From Actinoallomurus soli (lineage in GTDB: Bacteria; Actinomycetota; Actinomycetes; Streptosporangiales; Streptosporangiaceae), in NCBI RefSeq assembly GCF_024055715.1, contig NZ_JAMXMV010000021.1, positions 62,001 to 126,000 of the forward strand: 64,000 nucleotides of DNA. The letters run 5' to 3'. How positions within the stretch are numbered: the first letter of the stretch is position 1; each line of letters begins with the position of its first letter. This document shows, piece by piece, positions 27,936 to 37,803 of this stretch. The position numbers and the translations under genes are program-made. The notes beneath the pieces are model-generated. The model saw nothing but the letters and a program-made list of their open reading frames with translations. It was not told where the DNA came from and did not search any database.

Positions 27936-28313
27936 TCAGCGGAAACGCTCGTCCAGCATCTCGTACATGTCCTGAGGGAGTTCGCATTCGCCGGCCTTGA
28001 TGCGGTCCAACAGTTCGCTCCATGCCTTCACGGACACGAACAGCTTCGGACCGTCGGGATCCTTACTGTCGCGGATCGCAACGACGAGTTCACCCTCTTG
28101 CGGGCTCACCGGCACGGCGGTCATATCGTCGAACTCGCCGTCTTTGACGCCGAGGACGAAGGCCTGCCACTCATCCGGCGTGTAGTACAGCGAGGTCCCC
28201 TCAGAGGTGACCGAATCTCGCAATACGACCATACGCGCAGCGACCTTGTGCTTAACCGGCACATCCTCGCCGTCAACGAAGAACAGTCCCAGAGTTCCGG
28301 ATACCTCGTCCAT
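27936..28313 (-). CDS. small protein with two DUF397 C-terminal half-domains
   Basis: 125 residues. ATG 28313 is chosen over one 33 nt upstream because GAGGGGAG precedes it by ~6 nt. Two copies of the C-terminal half of DUF397 are visible: MVVLRDSVTSEGTSLYYTPD then EWQAFVLGVKDGEFD (residues ~28-63), and VVAIRDSKDPDGPKLFVSVK then AWSELLDRIKAGE. The usual N-terminal half (W-R-K-S-S...C-V-E-V-A) is missing. That half appears at the ends of the giant proteins upstream. It is the last gene of the minus-strand T7SS cluster, 52 bp after eccC. In actinobacteria DUF397 proteins normally sit beside XRE-type regulators; none is here. A partner or chaperone role for the giant proteins is inferred. Confidence 0.8.
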   Translation of the reverse strand: MDEVSGTLGLFFVDGEDVPVKHKVAARMVVLRDSVTSEGTSLYYTPDEWQAFVLGVKDGEFDDMTAVPVSPQEGELVVAIRDSKDPDGPKLFVSVKAWSELLDRIKAGECELPQDMYEMLDERFR

Positions 28314-28364
28314 GATCTCCCCTCTCACGTCCTTGCTGTGATGCATCTATACGAGGGCGCAACG

Positions 28365-31300
28365 TCACTGTTCCAGGGCCAGCTGGACCAGCATCTTCGG
28401 GGCCGAGCGGCGTACCAGGACACCGCGGCCCGGCGGGAGCGGCCGGGCCCGCTGGTCACCGACGACGGGGCCCTCGGAGGGGTCGCCGGAGAGCACCAGA
28501 CCGTCGGTACCGAGTTCGCTCAGCCGGCTCAGTATCGGCTCCGACATCTGGCGACGCGTCAACCCGGCGACCCGGCGGGCCGCCACCACGTGGAAGCCGA
28601 CCTCCCGGGCCTGCGGCAGGAAGTCGACCAGAGGCGTCAGGGGCGACTGCCGGCCGGAGGACACCAGGTCGAAGTCGTCCACCACCAGGAACAGTTCGGG
28701 ACCCTCCCACCAGCTGCGATCGCGCAGCTGCTCGACCGTCACGTCGGCCGGGGGCAGCCGCTCGGTGAGCTTGTCGGCGAGGGCCTGGGCGACCGCCGCC
28801 GCCGCGTTGGCGTCGCCGGCGTAGGCACCGAGGTAGCCCGGAGGGACCAGGCCGAGCAGGCCACGCCGGAAGTCGAAGATGACGAACCGCACTTCGTACG
28901 CCGTGTAGCGGGCCATCATCCCCCAGAGCCAGGTGCGCAGGAACTCCGTCTTGCCCGAGCCGGAGTCCCCGAACACCAGGAAGTGCGGGTCGGTGTCGGA
29001 GAGGTTCAGGTAGACCGGCCGCAGATCGTGCTCGGCGATGCCCACCGGGACACCGGGCGTCTCGTCCTCAACGGGGATCTCCATCTCGTCGACGGTCAGC
29101 CGTTCGGGCAGCATCCGGATCGCCGGCGCGGCCGCCCCCTCCCACCCATCGGCGATTTTGGTGAGCGCATCGGCCTGGGCCTCGGCGAGTTCGCCCACCG
29201 TGCCGCGGCCGTCCAGCCGGGGCAGCGCCACCTGGAACTGGGTGCCCGGCGGGGCGAGGCCGCGGCCGGGCGGCACGCTGCCGAACGCCCGGGCCACCCG
29301 GCGGTTGACCTCGGACTCCGACGGGTCATTCAGCCGGAGCTCCAGGCGTCCGCTGATGCTGTCGCGCAGCGCGGTGCGGACGTCGCCCCAGCGGTTGGCG
29401 GTGAGGACCAGGTGGACACCGACACCGAGACCGCGGCCCGCGATGTCGTACACGGCCTCGTCGATTCCCTCCATCTCACCACGGGCGGCACCCCAGTTGT
29501 CGATCAGCAGGAACACGTCGGCGGTCCGCATCCGCTGCGGCAGCCCGCCGGCCGCGCGGCGCCGCCGGAACTCGGTCGCCGAGTCGATGCCCATTCCGCG
29601 GAACTGGAGTTCGCGTTCGCCGATCAGCTGGCGGACCTCGGCGAGAACCCGCCGCGCCTGCGCCAGGTCGTGCCGGCCGGCGACCCCGCTCACGTGCGGG
29701 GAGCGTTCGAACGGCAGGAGCGAGCCGCCGCCGAAGTCGAGGCAGACGAACTGCGCCTCGTCCGGGGTGTGGGTGAGCATCGCCGACAGCATCAGCGTGC
29801 GCAGCAAGGTGCTCTTCCCGGACTGCGGGGCGCCGATGACCATGAGGTGGCCGGCCTGCACGAAGTCGGGCACCAGCGCCTGCTGCAGCTGCTGGAGCGG
29901 GATGTCGAGGACGCCGACGGGGAACTGCAGCTGGCCGCGGGACGGCCACCACTCGGCCGTCAGGCCGCGTTCAGGACGGACCGCGACCGGGCCGATCAGG
30001 TCGTCCAGCGGGAGCCCGGGGGGCAGCGGCGGCAGCCACACCTGGTGGGCGGACTGCCCGACGGTGGCCAGGCGCTCCACGATGACCTGCATCTCGGTCG
30101 GCCCGGTGATCAGCGGGCGGGGCCGTTCCTGCTCCTGACGGTCGTGCGGCTCGGCGTCCGGGTCGGGCGGCACCCGCAGGCCGAATGGCGCCGGTCGGAC
30201 GAGCGACGGCCCGGCCGGCACGTGGTCCCGGGCGGACTGGTGCGGTCCGGAGACGTGGGCGACCCGGAACCGTTCGTACACCGCGTCGGTGACCTTGAGG
30301 TAGGCCGATCCGGGGATGGGCGGCAACTGGTAGGCGTCCGGGGTGCCGATGACGACGCGGGACTCCGCGGCGGAGAAGGTGCGCAGGCAGATGCGGTAGG
30401 ACAGGTTCGCGTCCAGGCCGCGCAGCTTGCCCTCCTCCAGGCGCTGGGTGGCCAGCAGCAGGTGCATGCCCAGGGAACGGCCCACGCGGCCGATCTGGAC
30501 GAACAGCTCGATGAACTCGGGCCGGCTGGAGAGCAGTTCACCGAACTCGTCGACGATGATCAGCAGGTAGGGCAGGGGTGGCAGGGGGCTGCCGTCCGGT
30601 GCGGTCTGCCCGGCCGCGCGGCGCAACTGGTACTCGCGGACGTTGTCGATGTTGCCGGCGTCGCGCAGGATCCGCTGACGCCGCTGCTGCTCGCCCACCA
30701 GCGCGTCGCGTACCCGGTCCACCAGGGCCAGGTCGTCGATGAGGTTGGTGATCATGCCGGCCACGTGCGGCAGCTCGGTCAGGCCGGCGAAGGTGGCGCC
30801 GCCCTTGAAGTCGACCAGCACGAAGCTGAGCAGTTCCGGGGAGTGGGTGGTGGCCAGCCCGGTGACCAGGGTGCGCAGCAGCTCGCTCTTGCCGGAGCCG
30901 GTGGCGCCGACGACCAGGCCGTGCGGCCCCATGCCGCCCTGCGCGGACTCCTTGAGGTCCAGCAGCAGCGCCTGCCCGTCGGCGGTGAAGCCGAGGGGCA
31001 TGCGCAGCACGGCTTCGTCCTCCACTCCGACCCAGAGCCGCTGCGGGTCGAAGGTCTCCACGTCGGCGATGCCGAGCATGCGCGGCAGCGACATCACTTG
31101 GGAGAGGATCTCCTCCTCGCCCTCCGTGGACAGCCGTAGCGGCGCCAGCTCCCGGGCGATGGACTCGCACAGGACCGGCTCCGGCCACTCGGCGAGCACG
31201 TTGGTGGGCTGCTGGGGAGGCGGAGCGCCCCGGTCGGTCGGCCGGACGTCCAGGGTGAGCGCGCCGGCGCGGTCGACGCGCACTCGTACGTCGGCGCGGG

Positions 31301-32387
31301 TCGGCTCGTCGTTCTCTCGCTCCACCACGCACAGCACGGCGATGGCACTGTGCGGACCAGCTGCCTGGAGGAGTTCCGCGGCCACCGGGGAGCGGGCCCA
31401 GGCGGCCCTGGGGTCGTAGCCGTCGAGGACCACCACGAGCCGGCGCCGACCGTCCGGCGCGTCCCGGCCGACCAGGCCGCGGTGGGGCGACGGCTGCTCC
31501 GCGACCCGGTCCAGGACCGCTTGCAGGTGGTCGGCGACGTCGTCGAAGTCCTCGGCGACCAGCGGGACGACGCCGGCGTTCCCGGTGGCGTCCGGTTCGT
31601 GGGTGTGCGGCAGCCACTTGGCCCACTCCCAATCGCCGTTTCCGGCGACGATGACCACGCCCACGTCGTCGGGGGCGTGCAGCACCCCGATCTGGCAGAC
31701 CACGGCGCGGGCGACGCCGCGGGCCACCTCCAGGGGGCCCAGCACACTGACCACACCACCGCGGGACAGGTCGACCACCGCGGGCTGGCTGCCGACGGTG
31801 GACGCGGAGGCGATCAGCCGGTCGGCCGCCTCCTTGGCCCGGGAGTCGTACTCCACCGTGGGGTCGTTGCGGGCGGACAGGCGGATCGGAGTGGACAGCG
31901 GGGCCGTGCCGACGCCGACGCACACCCGCAGGAAGTCGGCGTCGGTGATCCGGCGCTCCCAGACCCGGCGGCGCCGGGCGGCGATCGCCCACAGCCGGTA
32001 CGGCGACGGGTACGTCCACGCGGCGACCACCCGCTGGGCCTCGGCGACCTCCTGGGCGGTCTTTCGGACCTCTACCAGGTGGGCGAGGTAGCGGTCACGG
32101 GCCCGCAGTTTGTCCTTGCGCGCGCTCCCGCGCATCTGCAGGCGGATGCCCACGGTGGTGCCGATGGAGAGCACCACGAAGCAGATGCCCATCAGGATGA
32201 GTACCTTGCGGCCGCCGGACATCAGATAGGCGGCCATGCTGATGCTCGACAGCAGCGGCATCAGCATGACCAGCCAGTTGGTGGAATCCCGTCCGACGGG
32301 CTGCGGCGGCGCGGCGAGCACCACCGGTTCCGTCGGGAGCTGCGGCGGCAGGACCCGGGCAGGTCGGTGGAAGATGATCCGGGACAT
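28365..32387 (-). CDS. eccC: type VII secretion FtsK/SpoIIIE ATPase EccC (fused EccCa-EccCb)
   Basis: 1,340 residues from ATG 32387 (GAAGAG upstream; an adjacent TTG one codon earlier is unlikely). The coupling ATPase of the ESX/T7SS membrane complex. Two membrane spans near residues 40-80 (NWLVMLMPLLSSISMAAYLM; KVLILMGICFVVLSIGTTVG). Three FtsK-type ATPase domains: D1 Walker A GATGSGKSE (~492) with Walker B LLIIVDEFGELL; D2 GAPQSGKST (~855) with Walker B FLLIDNWG (no Glu); D3 GDSGSGKTE (~1140) with LFLVVDDFDLV. All P-loops are intact. It lies directly after the YbaB-like gene and the two giant-protein genes, all on the same strand, which marks these as T7SS-linked. EccB, EccD, EccE, mycosin and WXG100 genes are not in this window. 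Confidence 0.95.
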   Translation of the reverse strand: MSRIIFHRPARVLPPQLPTEPVVLAAPPQPVGRDSTNWLVMLMPLLSSISMAAYLMSGGRKVLILMGICFVVLSIGTTVGIRLQMRGSARKDKLRARDRYLAHLVEVRKTAQEVAEAQRVVAAWTYPSPYRLWAIAARRRRVWERRITDADFLRVCVGVGTAPLSTPIRLSARNDPTVEYDSRAKEAADRLIASASTVGSQPAVVDLSRGGVVSVLGPLEVARGVARAVVCQIGVLHAPDDVGVVIVAGNGDWEWAKWLPHTHEPDATGNAGVVPLVAEDFDDVADHLQAVLDRVAEQPSPHRGLVGRDAPDGRRRLVVVLDGYDPRAAWARSPVAAELLQAAGPHSAIAVLCVVERENDEPTRADVRVRVDRAGALTLDVRPTDRGAPPPQQPTNVLAEWPEPVLCESIARELAPLRLSTEGEEEILSQVMSLPRMLGIADVETFDPQRLWVGVEDEAVLRMPLGFTADGQALLLDLKESAQGGMGPHGLVVGATGSGKSELLRTLVTGLATTHSPELLSFVLVDFKGGATFAGLTELPHVAGMITNLIDDLALVDRVRDALVGEQQRRQRILRDAGNIDNVREYQLRRAAGQTAPDGSPLPPLPYLLIIVDEFGELLSSRPEFIELFVQIGRVGRSLGMHLLLATQRLEEGKLRGLDANLSYRICLRTFSAAESRVVIGTPDAYQLPPIPGSAYLKVTDAVYERFRVAHVSGPHQSARDHVPAGPSLVRPAPFGLRVPPDPDAEPHDRQEQERPRPLITGPTEMQVIVERLATVGQSAHQVWLPPLPPGLPLDDLIGPVAVRPERGLTAEWWPSRGQLQFPVGVLDIPLQQLQQALVPDFVQAGHLMVIGAPQSGKSTLLRTLMLSAMLTHTPDEAQFVCLDFGGGSLLPFERSPHVSGVAGRHDLAQARRVLAEVRQLIGERELQFRGMGIDSATEFRRRRAAGGLPQRMRTADVFLLIDNWGAARGEMEGIDEAVYDIAGRGLGVGVHLVLTANRWGDVRTALRDSISGRLELRLNDPSESEVNRRVARAFGSVPPGRGLAPPGTQFQVALPRLDGRGTVGELAEAQADALTKIADGWEGAAAPAIRMLPERLTVDEMEIPVEDETPGVPVGIAEHDLRPVYLNLSDTDPHFLVFGDSGSGKTEFLRTWLWGMMARYTAYEVRFVIFDFRRGLLGLVPPGYLGAYAGDANAAAAVAQALADKLTERLPPADVTVEQLRDRSWWEGPELFLVVDDFDLVSSGRQSPLTPLVDFLPQAREVGFHVVAARRVAGLTRRQMSEPILSRLSELGTDGLVLSGDPSEGPVVGDQRARPLPPGRGVLVRRSAPKMLVQLALEQ

Positions 32388-32526
32388 CAACGCTCTTCGT
32401 CAGTGACGGTGGCATGAGGGAAGCGGGGATGACCCGCATCCCGGCTCTCCCACCGTAGGAGTTCGCCGTCGGCGACGGGTAGCCCCCGTTCCCGCACCCG
32501 GGGACGCCCCCCATCGGGGACGCCGA

Positions 32527-32967
32527 TCAGCGTGTGTCGTTCAGTCCGGGGAGGCGGGGAAGACGGGAGGGCGGGCTGCCGGGGCGCCGGTTCGGGACCT
32601 TCGGCACCACGTTCCCGCTGTACCGGGTCGGCATCTGCTGCAGTTGGTCGATGATGTCGGTGAGGTTGCCGGTCACCTCGTTCATCCGCTCGGCGCGCTG
32701 GGCGGACAGCGCCTCGGCGGCGTCGTTCACGGCTTCCATCACCAGAGCGGACAGCCTCTCCCGGTCGTCGGGGTCGATCACCGAGCGGTCGATGTCCAGC
32801 CCGACCAGCCTGCCCTGGCCGGAGACGGTGGCCCGGACCAGGCCGTCACCGCCGTAGCCGGTGGCCTCCATCGACTGCATCGCGGCCTGGACGTCGGCCA
32901 CGTCGTAATTCATCTGCTCGGCGCGGCGGGCCAGCGCCTCGAAGTGGTTCTGGGGGCTCTCTGGCAT
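32527..32967 (-). CDS. YbaB/EbfC-family protein of the T7SS locus
   Basis: 146 residues; ATG 32967 with AAGGAGA upstream. Residues ~5-105 have the YbaB/EbfC pattern: N-terminal helix FEALARRAEQMNYDVADVQA, beta hairpin GLVRATVSGQGRLVGLDID (the VxVxxxGxxxxxxID motif), then LSALVMEAVNDAAEALSAQR. A Pro/Arg-rich tail follows. Small proteins of this fold recur beside WXG100/ESX genes in actinobacteria, where they are thought to be T7SS-associated rather than nucleoid proteins (established association, uncertain role). It lies 139 bp before eccC. Confidence 0.88.
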   Translation of the reverse strand: MPESPQNHFEALARRAEQMNYDVADVQAAMQSMEATGYGGDGLVRATVSGQGRLVGLDIDRSVIDPDDRERLSALVMEAVNDAAEALSAQRAERMNEVTGNLTDIIDQLQQMPTRYSGNVVPKVPNRRPGSPPSRLPRLPGLNDTR

Positions 32968-33125
32968 GGGGATCGGTCTCCTTCGGTGGCCGGGCCGGCC
33001 GGACGGCCGGCGGTGGATCGTTCGGCGAGCACGATGACGCCGAAGCGGGCGGGCGAGCGCACGTATTCCTCGCCGGTGCGGGGGCGACCCGTAGGCGGAT
33101 GGCCGGTCGGGTCGCCCTTCCACAC
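32910..33125 (-). CDS. possible small ORF between giant-protein gene and YbaB-like gene
   Basis: A 71-codon frame from GTG 33125, overlapping the YbaB-like start by 58 nt, has GC-rich third positions throughout (GEEYVRSPARFGVIVLAERS). No ribosome site and no family known to me. It may be a relic or leader, and I give it little weight. Confidence 0.2.
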   Translation of the reverse strand: MWKGDPTGHPPTGRPRTGEEYVRSPARFGVIVLAERSTAGRPAGPATEGDRSPCQRAPRTTSRRWPAAPSR

Positions 33126-33142
33126 GAGATGTCCGGGGTGCT

Positions 33143-36100
33143 CTATGCCGCGCCGGGGATGGTGGCGAGCGGCCGGTCGAGGGTGATGACGGTGACCGAG
33201 ACGCACGCGGGCACGAGTTCCCTCTCTCCGTCTTCGTTGGTGATCCAGACCTTCGCGCACACGCTGGCCTGGCGCCAGTAATCGTCGGCTCGCTCGACTC
33301 CCTCCTCCAGGACCGTGAAGTCAGCGGGGTCCCAGTCCTGCGGGGCGGGCGGCTGTTCGATCAGGTCGGACAGTGGCGGTAGGCCGGGCAGTTCCGTGAT
33401 GGCGGGTTTCGCGGGGGAGGTCAGGACGGCCCAGCTGGTGGATCCAGTGCCGTCCGCGGTGGCGGCGATGGTGATCGGCTCGCCGGTTCCATGTGTCGTG
33501 ATACCTCCCCCGGGCTCGAGGATGCGTACTTGGTAGCCGGTGTACGGGGAGATCAGGTGCGGGGTGTATCGATCGGCGCCGGGGGTCGTCGCGGGGTCGG
33601 CGGTGAGGGCGTCGACGACGTCCTCGATGCCCGGGTCCGTCTTGTCGCTTGCCTCCCTGATCCCTTCCCAGGCGGCCTCGTCCAGCAGGTCGGGACGTTC
33701 ACGGACCGCTTTGGCCAGGAATTCGCGCAGGCTGGTGTCGGTGGTGATGGGGGTGTTGCGGTCGGCCAGCAGTCTGCCTTGGGTCGCGCCACGTACGGCG
33801 CGGAGGAAGTCGCCGGTGGCGGGTCCGATGCCCAGGCCGTTTTCGCGGATGCTCTTCAGCTGAGCGCCGGTCAAAGCAGCGGGCGCACCCGCCGGTTCCG
33901 GCTCGGTGGGCCAGATCTGGATGTCTGGCTCGATGGCGGCGACCGGGTGGGGGCGCGCCCCACTCGTTTCGGCTGTTTCGGGGACGGCTGTCACCCAGCC
34001 CGCCGAGGCGGCCGAACTCGGGTCGGTACGGGCCAGCACCACCCGTGGCGCCTGCGAGTCGCCGTAGGCGCGCACCCGCCCGTCGGCACCCACGACCAGC
34101 AGGTTCCTCCCTGTCAGGTCGGCGAGGACAGCTGGGGCCAGAACGTCGACGATCGGTTCCCAATGACCCGGCTGGTCGAACGCATGCCGGATGTACCGGT
34201 CGGCCGAGCCATCGGCCAGATGGGTACTGATCTGCCCGAACACCGCCTCCTGGCGGAAAACGGACAGGTCGTTGCCCAAGAATTCGGCCAGGATACGTTC
34301 TTCGAACTCCGCGACGACCATCGCGCCCATCGGGCCCACATAGGTCGAGGGCAGACGTCCCGCCTCGGTTCGGGGCAGATGTCCGGTCGCCAGCGCACGG
34401 AGTGCGGGCGCGTCGCCGACCTGCTCGCCGTCGACGGTGAGCGCGCCGCCGACCGCATCGATCAGCGCTTCGAACACCGCGTTCGGACCCGTCCGCGATG
34501 CGCCGAACCGTACCTGGTGCTCACGCGCCCACGCGTCCTGGGCGGCGCTGATGCCCGGCGGCGTGAGGTCACCGGCCGGTTCGGCGTTCAGGTCACCGTC
34601 CCAGCCGGTGCCCGACATGAACGGCCCGCCCAGCCGATCGGCCGCGAGCGTGAGCCCGTTGATATCGACGACCAGCCCCAGCCCCGCTCTGTCCAGCGAC
34701 GCCTTGACCTCGTCGTTCCAGGCGACCGGCCGACCGGCCGGGCCGGCGGAGCCGAACTCCACCAGCCGCATTTCATCCGTGGTGTCGATCGCCACCCAGG
34801 ACCGCGTCCCGTCGAAGAACAATGCCGCGCCACCGAACGGGATCGCCTCGACCAGCTCTCGCAGCGACGACGACGCCACCCACTGATCGGCCGCGATCCC
34901 CGACGGAGGCCCGCCCTGGGTGATCTGCCCAGTGGCGGCGGGCACACCCACGCCGCCGCGCTCGTCGAACAGCGCCTGGAACAGCTCGACCGCCGCGCCC
35001 AGACTCAGCCCGGAAGTGATCACACCGGCAGCGGTCCGTTCTCCCGCGCTCAGGGAAGCCGGATCGCCGAGCCCGGGGATCCTGCCGAGACTATCGACCG
35101 TTTCGGCCAGATCGTCCGGAGTCAGCGACAACACCGCACCTTGGGCCGCATCACCGGGTGCGCGGCTGGGGGCGGACCGCGGTATCGACGCGTTCGCCTG
35201 CCAGAGTTCGGCCACCCCGCGCAGCCAGGACGCCACGGCCTCATTCCCACCGGCGGCCTTGGTCGCGTCGAGGGCCCGGCCCAATCTGACCAGCGCCGGA
35301 TCGGACAGATTCGGGCTGCCCAACGGGGACCCGCCCGCGAACCGTCCCGCCGCCGGCGGCAGTGCCGCCCACCGCCGCCGCCCGGTGTTCTCGTCCGTGA
35401 TCGGCGCGATGTAGACCGGCCGGCCCTTCCCGTACCGATCGACCGTGCCGTCCGCCTTGACCACCCGCACGGCCAGGCCAAGCCGGTTCACGAAGAACGG
35501 CACCACCTGCTCGGCAAGCTGTGGCCAGTACCCCGGATCAGCGGCCGACGCCGCCTTGATCGAGGCCTTGATGTCATCCAGCGCCTGACCACCGTGGATC
35601 CGCGCACCGATCTGTTCCCTCAGCGCCCGGGCGGCCTCGTCGTCGGCCGGATTCTCACGCTGGTAATAAAGACCCTCGTAGATCGAGTACACCACCTGCC
35701 AGAAACCCGGATGGGCGTTGGTGAACTGAGGGATCTTGTCGACCAACTCCTGGCGCAGAGCTCTCGCATTCGCGATGGGCACCCCCTGGGCGGTGGTGAA
35801 ACCGCCGTCGGTGGCCTGCACCAGCGCCTCCAGCAAGCCGTCCGGACCGACCGGGACCTCGACGAAGCGGCGGTGATGACCCAGCGCCCATTTCTGCTGC
35901 GCCGTACTCACCCCCGCCGGCGCCCGGCCCACCGGCCCAACCGGCATGACCGGTTCGGTCGCGTCGACGATGGGGCTGATCGGGGCGGGCGTACGCCGCC
36001 CGCCGGCCACATCGGCCGGCCGGGTGTTCGCGCCCAGCGCCAGCGGCGGACCGACCGGCGCCATCCCGATCCACAGATTCCCGGAGCCGGCCGTGCTCCC

Positions 36101-37771
36101 TACCAGCTGTGCGACGGTGACCGGCTGTCCTCCGTCGCGGAAGGGCACCTGCCGCCCGTCGGCATGCAGGATGGTGACGTTCACCCCCAGGTAATGGTGC
36201 ACCAACACCTGCAGCAGCGGACCGGTCAAGACCCCCCCGCGGCGATCCCAGACACCAGCGATGATCTCTTGCCAGGCCCGGCCATCCGCCACGCGTTGGT
36301 AGGCGTCCATCTCCCCCTCAGGACCGGCGGTTTCTACGTACTGGGCCGTGATGTCCGCCCAATCCGTCGTGTTCGCCCAACGCGGCAAACCGGTCTGGTC
36401 GTCGGTGTCAGCCTCCATCGCCCGCGCCAGCTGCATCCGCGACCCGAGCGGACCACCCAGCAGCGCCTCTACCCCAACGGCGCGGCCGGCAGCCGTCAGC
36501 GCCTCGAAGGGATCGCTACTTCCGCGCGGCCCGACGAAGACCATCCCGGTCTCGGCGGCCCATTCCACCTGCTGCGGCGACAACCCCTCCAGCACCGGAC
36601 CGTCCACCGCCGCCGGTGCTCCCGTCCACCGCGGCTTCCCGTCGGGGCCGGAACTGTGGGCAAGCACCAACGTCGGGCCCGACCCGTGAGCGCTCATCCG
36701 CCCGTCAGGGTGCAGCACCAGCAGGCTCTTCCCGAGGTACTCGCTGATCAATGACGGGGCGACGCTGTTCTCCAGTTCCGACCATTCGCCCGATCCAGTG
36801 AAAGCGGGGAGGATGTACTTCCACGCGTCGCCGCTGCGGACCGAGTTTTCGATATACCTATCGAGCTCGTCCGACGGAAGATTGCGTCCGCTATTCTGGA
36901 CTCTGGCCTTGACCGCCGACGCATACCCCTCTTTCACCCCCGGCAGATCCAGGACCTCTTCTGCAGAAGAGTTCTGCATCCACTGGCCCAGGGAATAGCG
37001 TAGCCACACCGGATCCTTGACTGGCTGTTCCTGACCCTCGACGGTGACCGAACCACCGGGGGACGCCGCGAGTATCGCCGCGTACAGCGATCCGGCGCCG
37101 GCGCCCAGCGCCGCAGCATCCCGTTCGCCGCGGGCCGACTCTTGCCCTTCGACGAACCGGAAGCCCCAGGACTGCGCCCAACGCGCCGGCTCCCACCTGA
37201 TCCCCGCGGGCAGCCCGAAATTCGACCGGACACTTCCGCGGTCCGAGCCGCCGTCATCGGCAGCGAACGTCTCCTCCCGCACCGGGGGTGTGTTCGGCGT
37301 TTCTGGGGTTTTGGGTATCTCTGGGGTTTCGGGTATCTCTGGGGTTCTGGGTATTGAAACTCTTCCAACGAATCGGCTGTACGCTCCGTCCCCGCCCCGG
37401 ACCTGACCACCGCCGATGGTGGACGGGCCGCCGGCTTCCCCGGCCTCCACGACGGTTGACGCGATGCGGGAGTCGGACGTGTCGGTGCCAGACGCCGCCG
37501 ACAGCGGGATCGTGTCGAAATTCAGGGCTGGAAGCCCCCCAGTCCGCGCCGCCACAGGCTGCTGGACTGTGGCGACCTCTGTGGCGACCTCTGTGGCCGC
37601 GCCGGTAACGTCGGCCATGGGGTCGCTGACGCCCGGAAGGTCGGTTGATGGCGACACGAACCGCCTCCGCCCATCAGGGAGCGTCTGCTTTACCACTGCA
37701 GCGGCCTGCAGGCATGCGCTGATGCTTTGGCTCGACTTACGCCACACGTATCGCTCCATTTTGCTGTTCAT
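33143..37771 (-). CDS. T7SS-locus protein of five tandem degenerate OTU-like repeats
   Basis: 1,542 residues from ATG 37771 (another ATG at 37759). It starts 32 nt after the stop of the giant gene, without an evident ribosome site, so it is probably coupled to it. N-terminus: ERYVWRKSSQSISACLQAAA, similar to the DUF397 N-half. Then a linker with TPEIPETPEIPKTP repeats. Five ~180-residue repeats follow at 37190-36605, 36590-36060, 35910-35345, 34560-33975 and 33875-33415. Four open W-A-x-x-x-G/H...; all have [G/D]-x-[G/N]-x-[LV]-[FYL]-x-A-[LI] where OTU proteases have DGNC-x-F-x-A-L (GPNAVFEAL, GPDGLLEAL, GAGSLYAAI, SSDPFEAL), and end in ADGRxxxxG...W. The catalytic Cys is absent in every repeat. 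Between repeats 3 and 4 a different ~240-residue domain is inserted. The tail YWRQASVCAKVW...ACVSV echoes DUF397. A binding or decoy function is more likely than protease activity. Confidence 0.78.
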   Translation of the reverse strand: MNSKMERYVWRKSSQSISACLQAAAVVKQTLPDGRRRFVSPSTDLPGVSDPMADVTGAATEVATEVATVQQPVAARTGGLPALNFDTIPLSAASGTDTSDSRIASTVVEAGEAGGPSTIGGGQVRGGDGAYSRFVGRVSIPRTPEIPETPEIPKTPETPNTPPVREETFAADDGGSDRGSVRSNFGLPAGIRWEPARWAQSWGFRFVEGQESARGERDAAALGAGAGSLYAAILAASPGGSVTVEGQEQPVKDPVWLRYSLGQWMQNSSAEEVLDLPGVKEGYASAVKARVQNSGRNLPSDELDRYIENSVRSGDAWKYILPAFTGSGEWSELENSVAPSLISEYLGKSLLVLHPDGRMSAHGSGPTLVLAHSSGPDGKPRWTGAPAAVDGPVLEGLSPQQVEWAAETGMVFVGPRGSSDPFEALTAAGRAVGVEALLGGPLGSRMQLARAMEADTDDQTGLPRWANTTDWADITAQYVETAGPEGEMDAYQRVADGRAWQEIIAGVWDRRGGVLTGPLLQVLVHHYLGVNVTILHADGRQVPFRDGGQPVTVAQLVGSTAGSGNLWIGMAPVGPPLALGANTRPADVAGGRRTPAPISPIVDATEPVMPVGPVGRAPAGVSTAQQKWALGHHRRFVEVPVGPDGLLEALVQATDGGFTTAQGVPIANARALRQELVDKIPQFTNAHPGFWQVVYSIYEGLYYQRENPADDEAARALREQIGARIHGGQALDDIKASIKAASAADPGYWPQLAEQVVPFFVNRLGLAVRVVKADGTVDRYGKGRPVYIAPITDENTGRRRWAALPPAAGRFAGGSPLGSPNLSDPALVRLGRALDATKAAGGNEAVASWLRGVAELWQANASIPRSAPSRAPGDAAQGAVLSLTPDDLAETVDSLGRIPGLGDPASLSAGERTAAGVITSGLSLGAAVELFQALFDERGGVGVPAATGQITQGGPPSGIAADQWVASSSLRELVEAIPFGGAALFFDGTRSWVAIDTTDEMRLVEFGSAGPAGRPVAWNDEVKASLDRAGLGLVVDINGLTLAADRLGGPFMSGTGWDGDLNAEPAGDLTPPGISAAQDAWAREHQVRFGASRTGPNAVFEALIDAVGGALTVDGEQVGDAPALRALATGHLPRTEAGRLPSTYVGPMGAMVVAEFEERILAEFLGNDLSVFRQEAVFGQISTHLADGSADRYIRHAFDQPGHWEPIVDVLAPAVLADLTGRNLLVVGADGRVRAYGDSQAPRVVLARTDPSSAASAGWVTAVPETAETSGARPHPVAAIEPDIQIWPTEPEPAGAPAALTGAQLKSIRENGLGIGPATGDFLRAVRGATQGRLLADRNTPITTDTSLREFLAKAVRERPDLLDEAAWEGIREASDKTDPGIEDVVDALTADPATTPGADRYTPHLISPYTGYQVRILEPGGGITTHGTGEPITIAATADGTGSTSWAVLTSPAKPAITELPGLPPLSDLIEQPPAPQDWDPADFTVLEEGVERADDYWRQASVCAKVWITNEDGERELVPACVSVTVITLDRPLATIPGAA
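37313..37348. repeat. 18-bp tandem repeat encoding a TPEIP linker
   Basis: GGGTATCTCTGGGGTTT(C) occurs twice in direct succession (37313-37330, 37331-37348), with degenerate units on both sides, inside the 1,542-residue protein gene. The stretch is visibly less GC-rich than its surroundings. Confidence 0.6.
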
Positions 37772-37803
37772 TTTTCGGAAATCGTTACGCCACGCGGGAG
37801 TGC

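Noticed and set aside
37288-37357. Short direct repeats considered as a CRISPR array
   Set aside because: Units are contiguous 18-bp repeats without spacers and encode an in-frame TPEIP linker.
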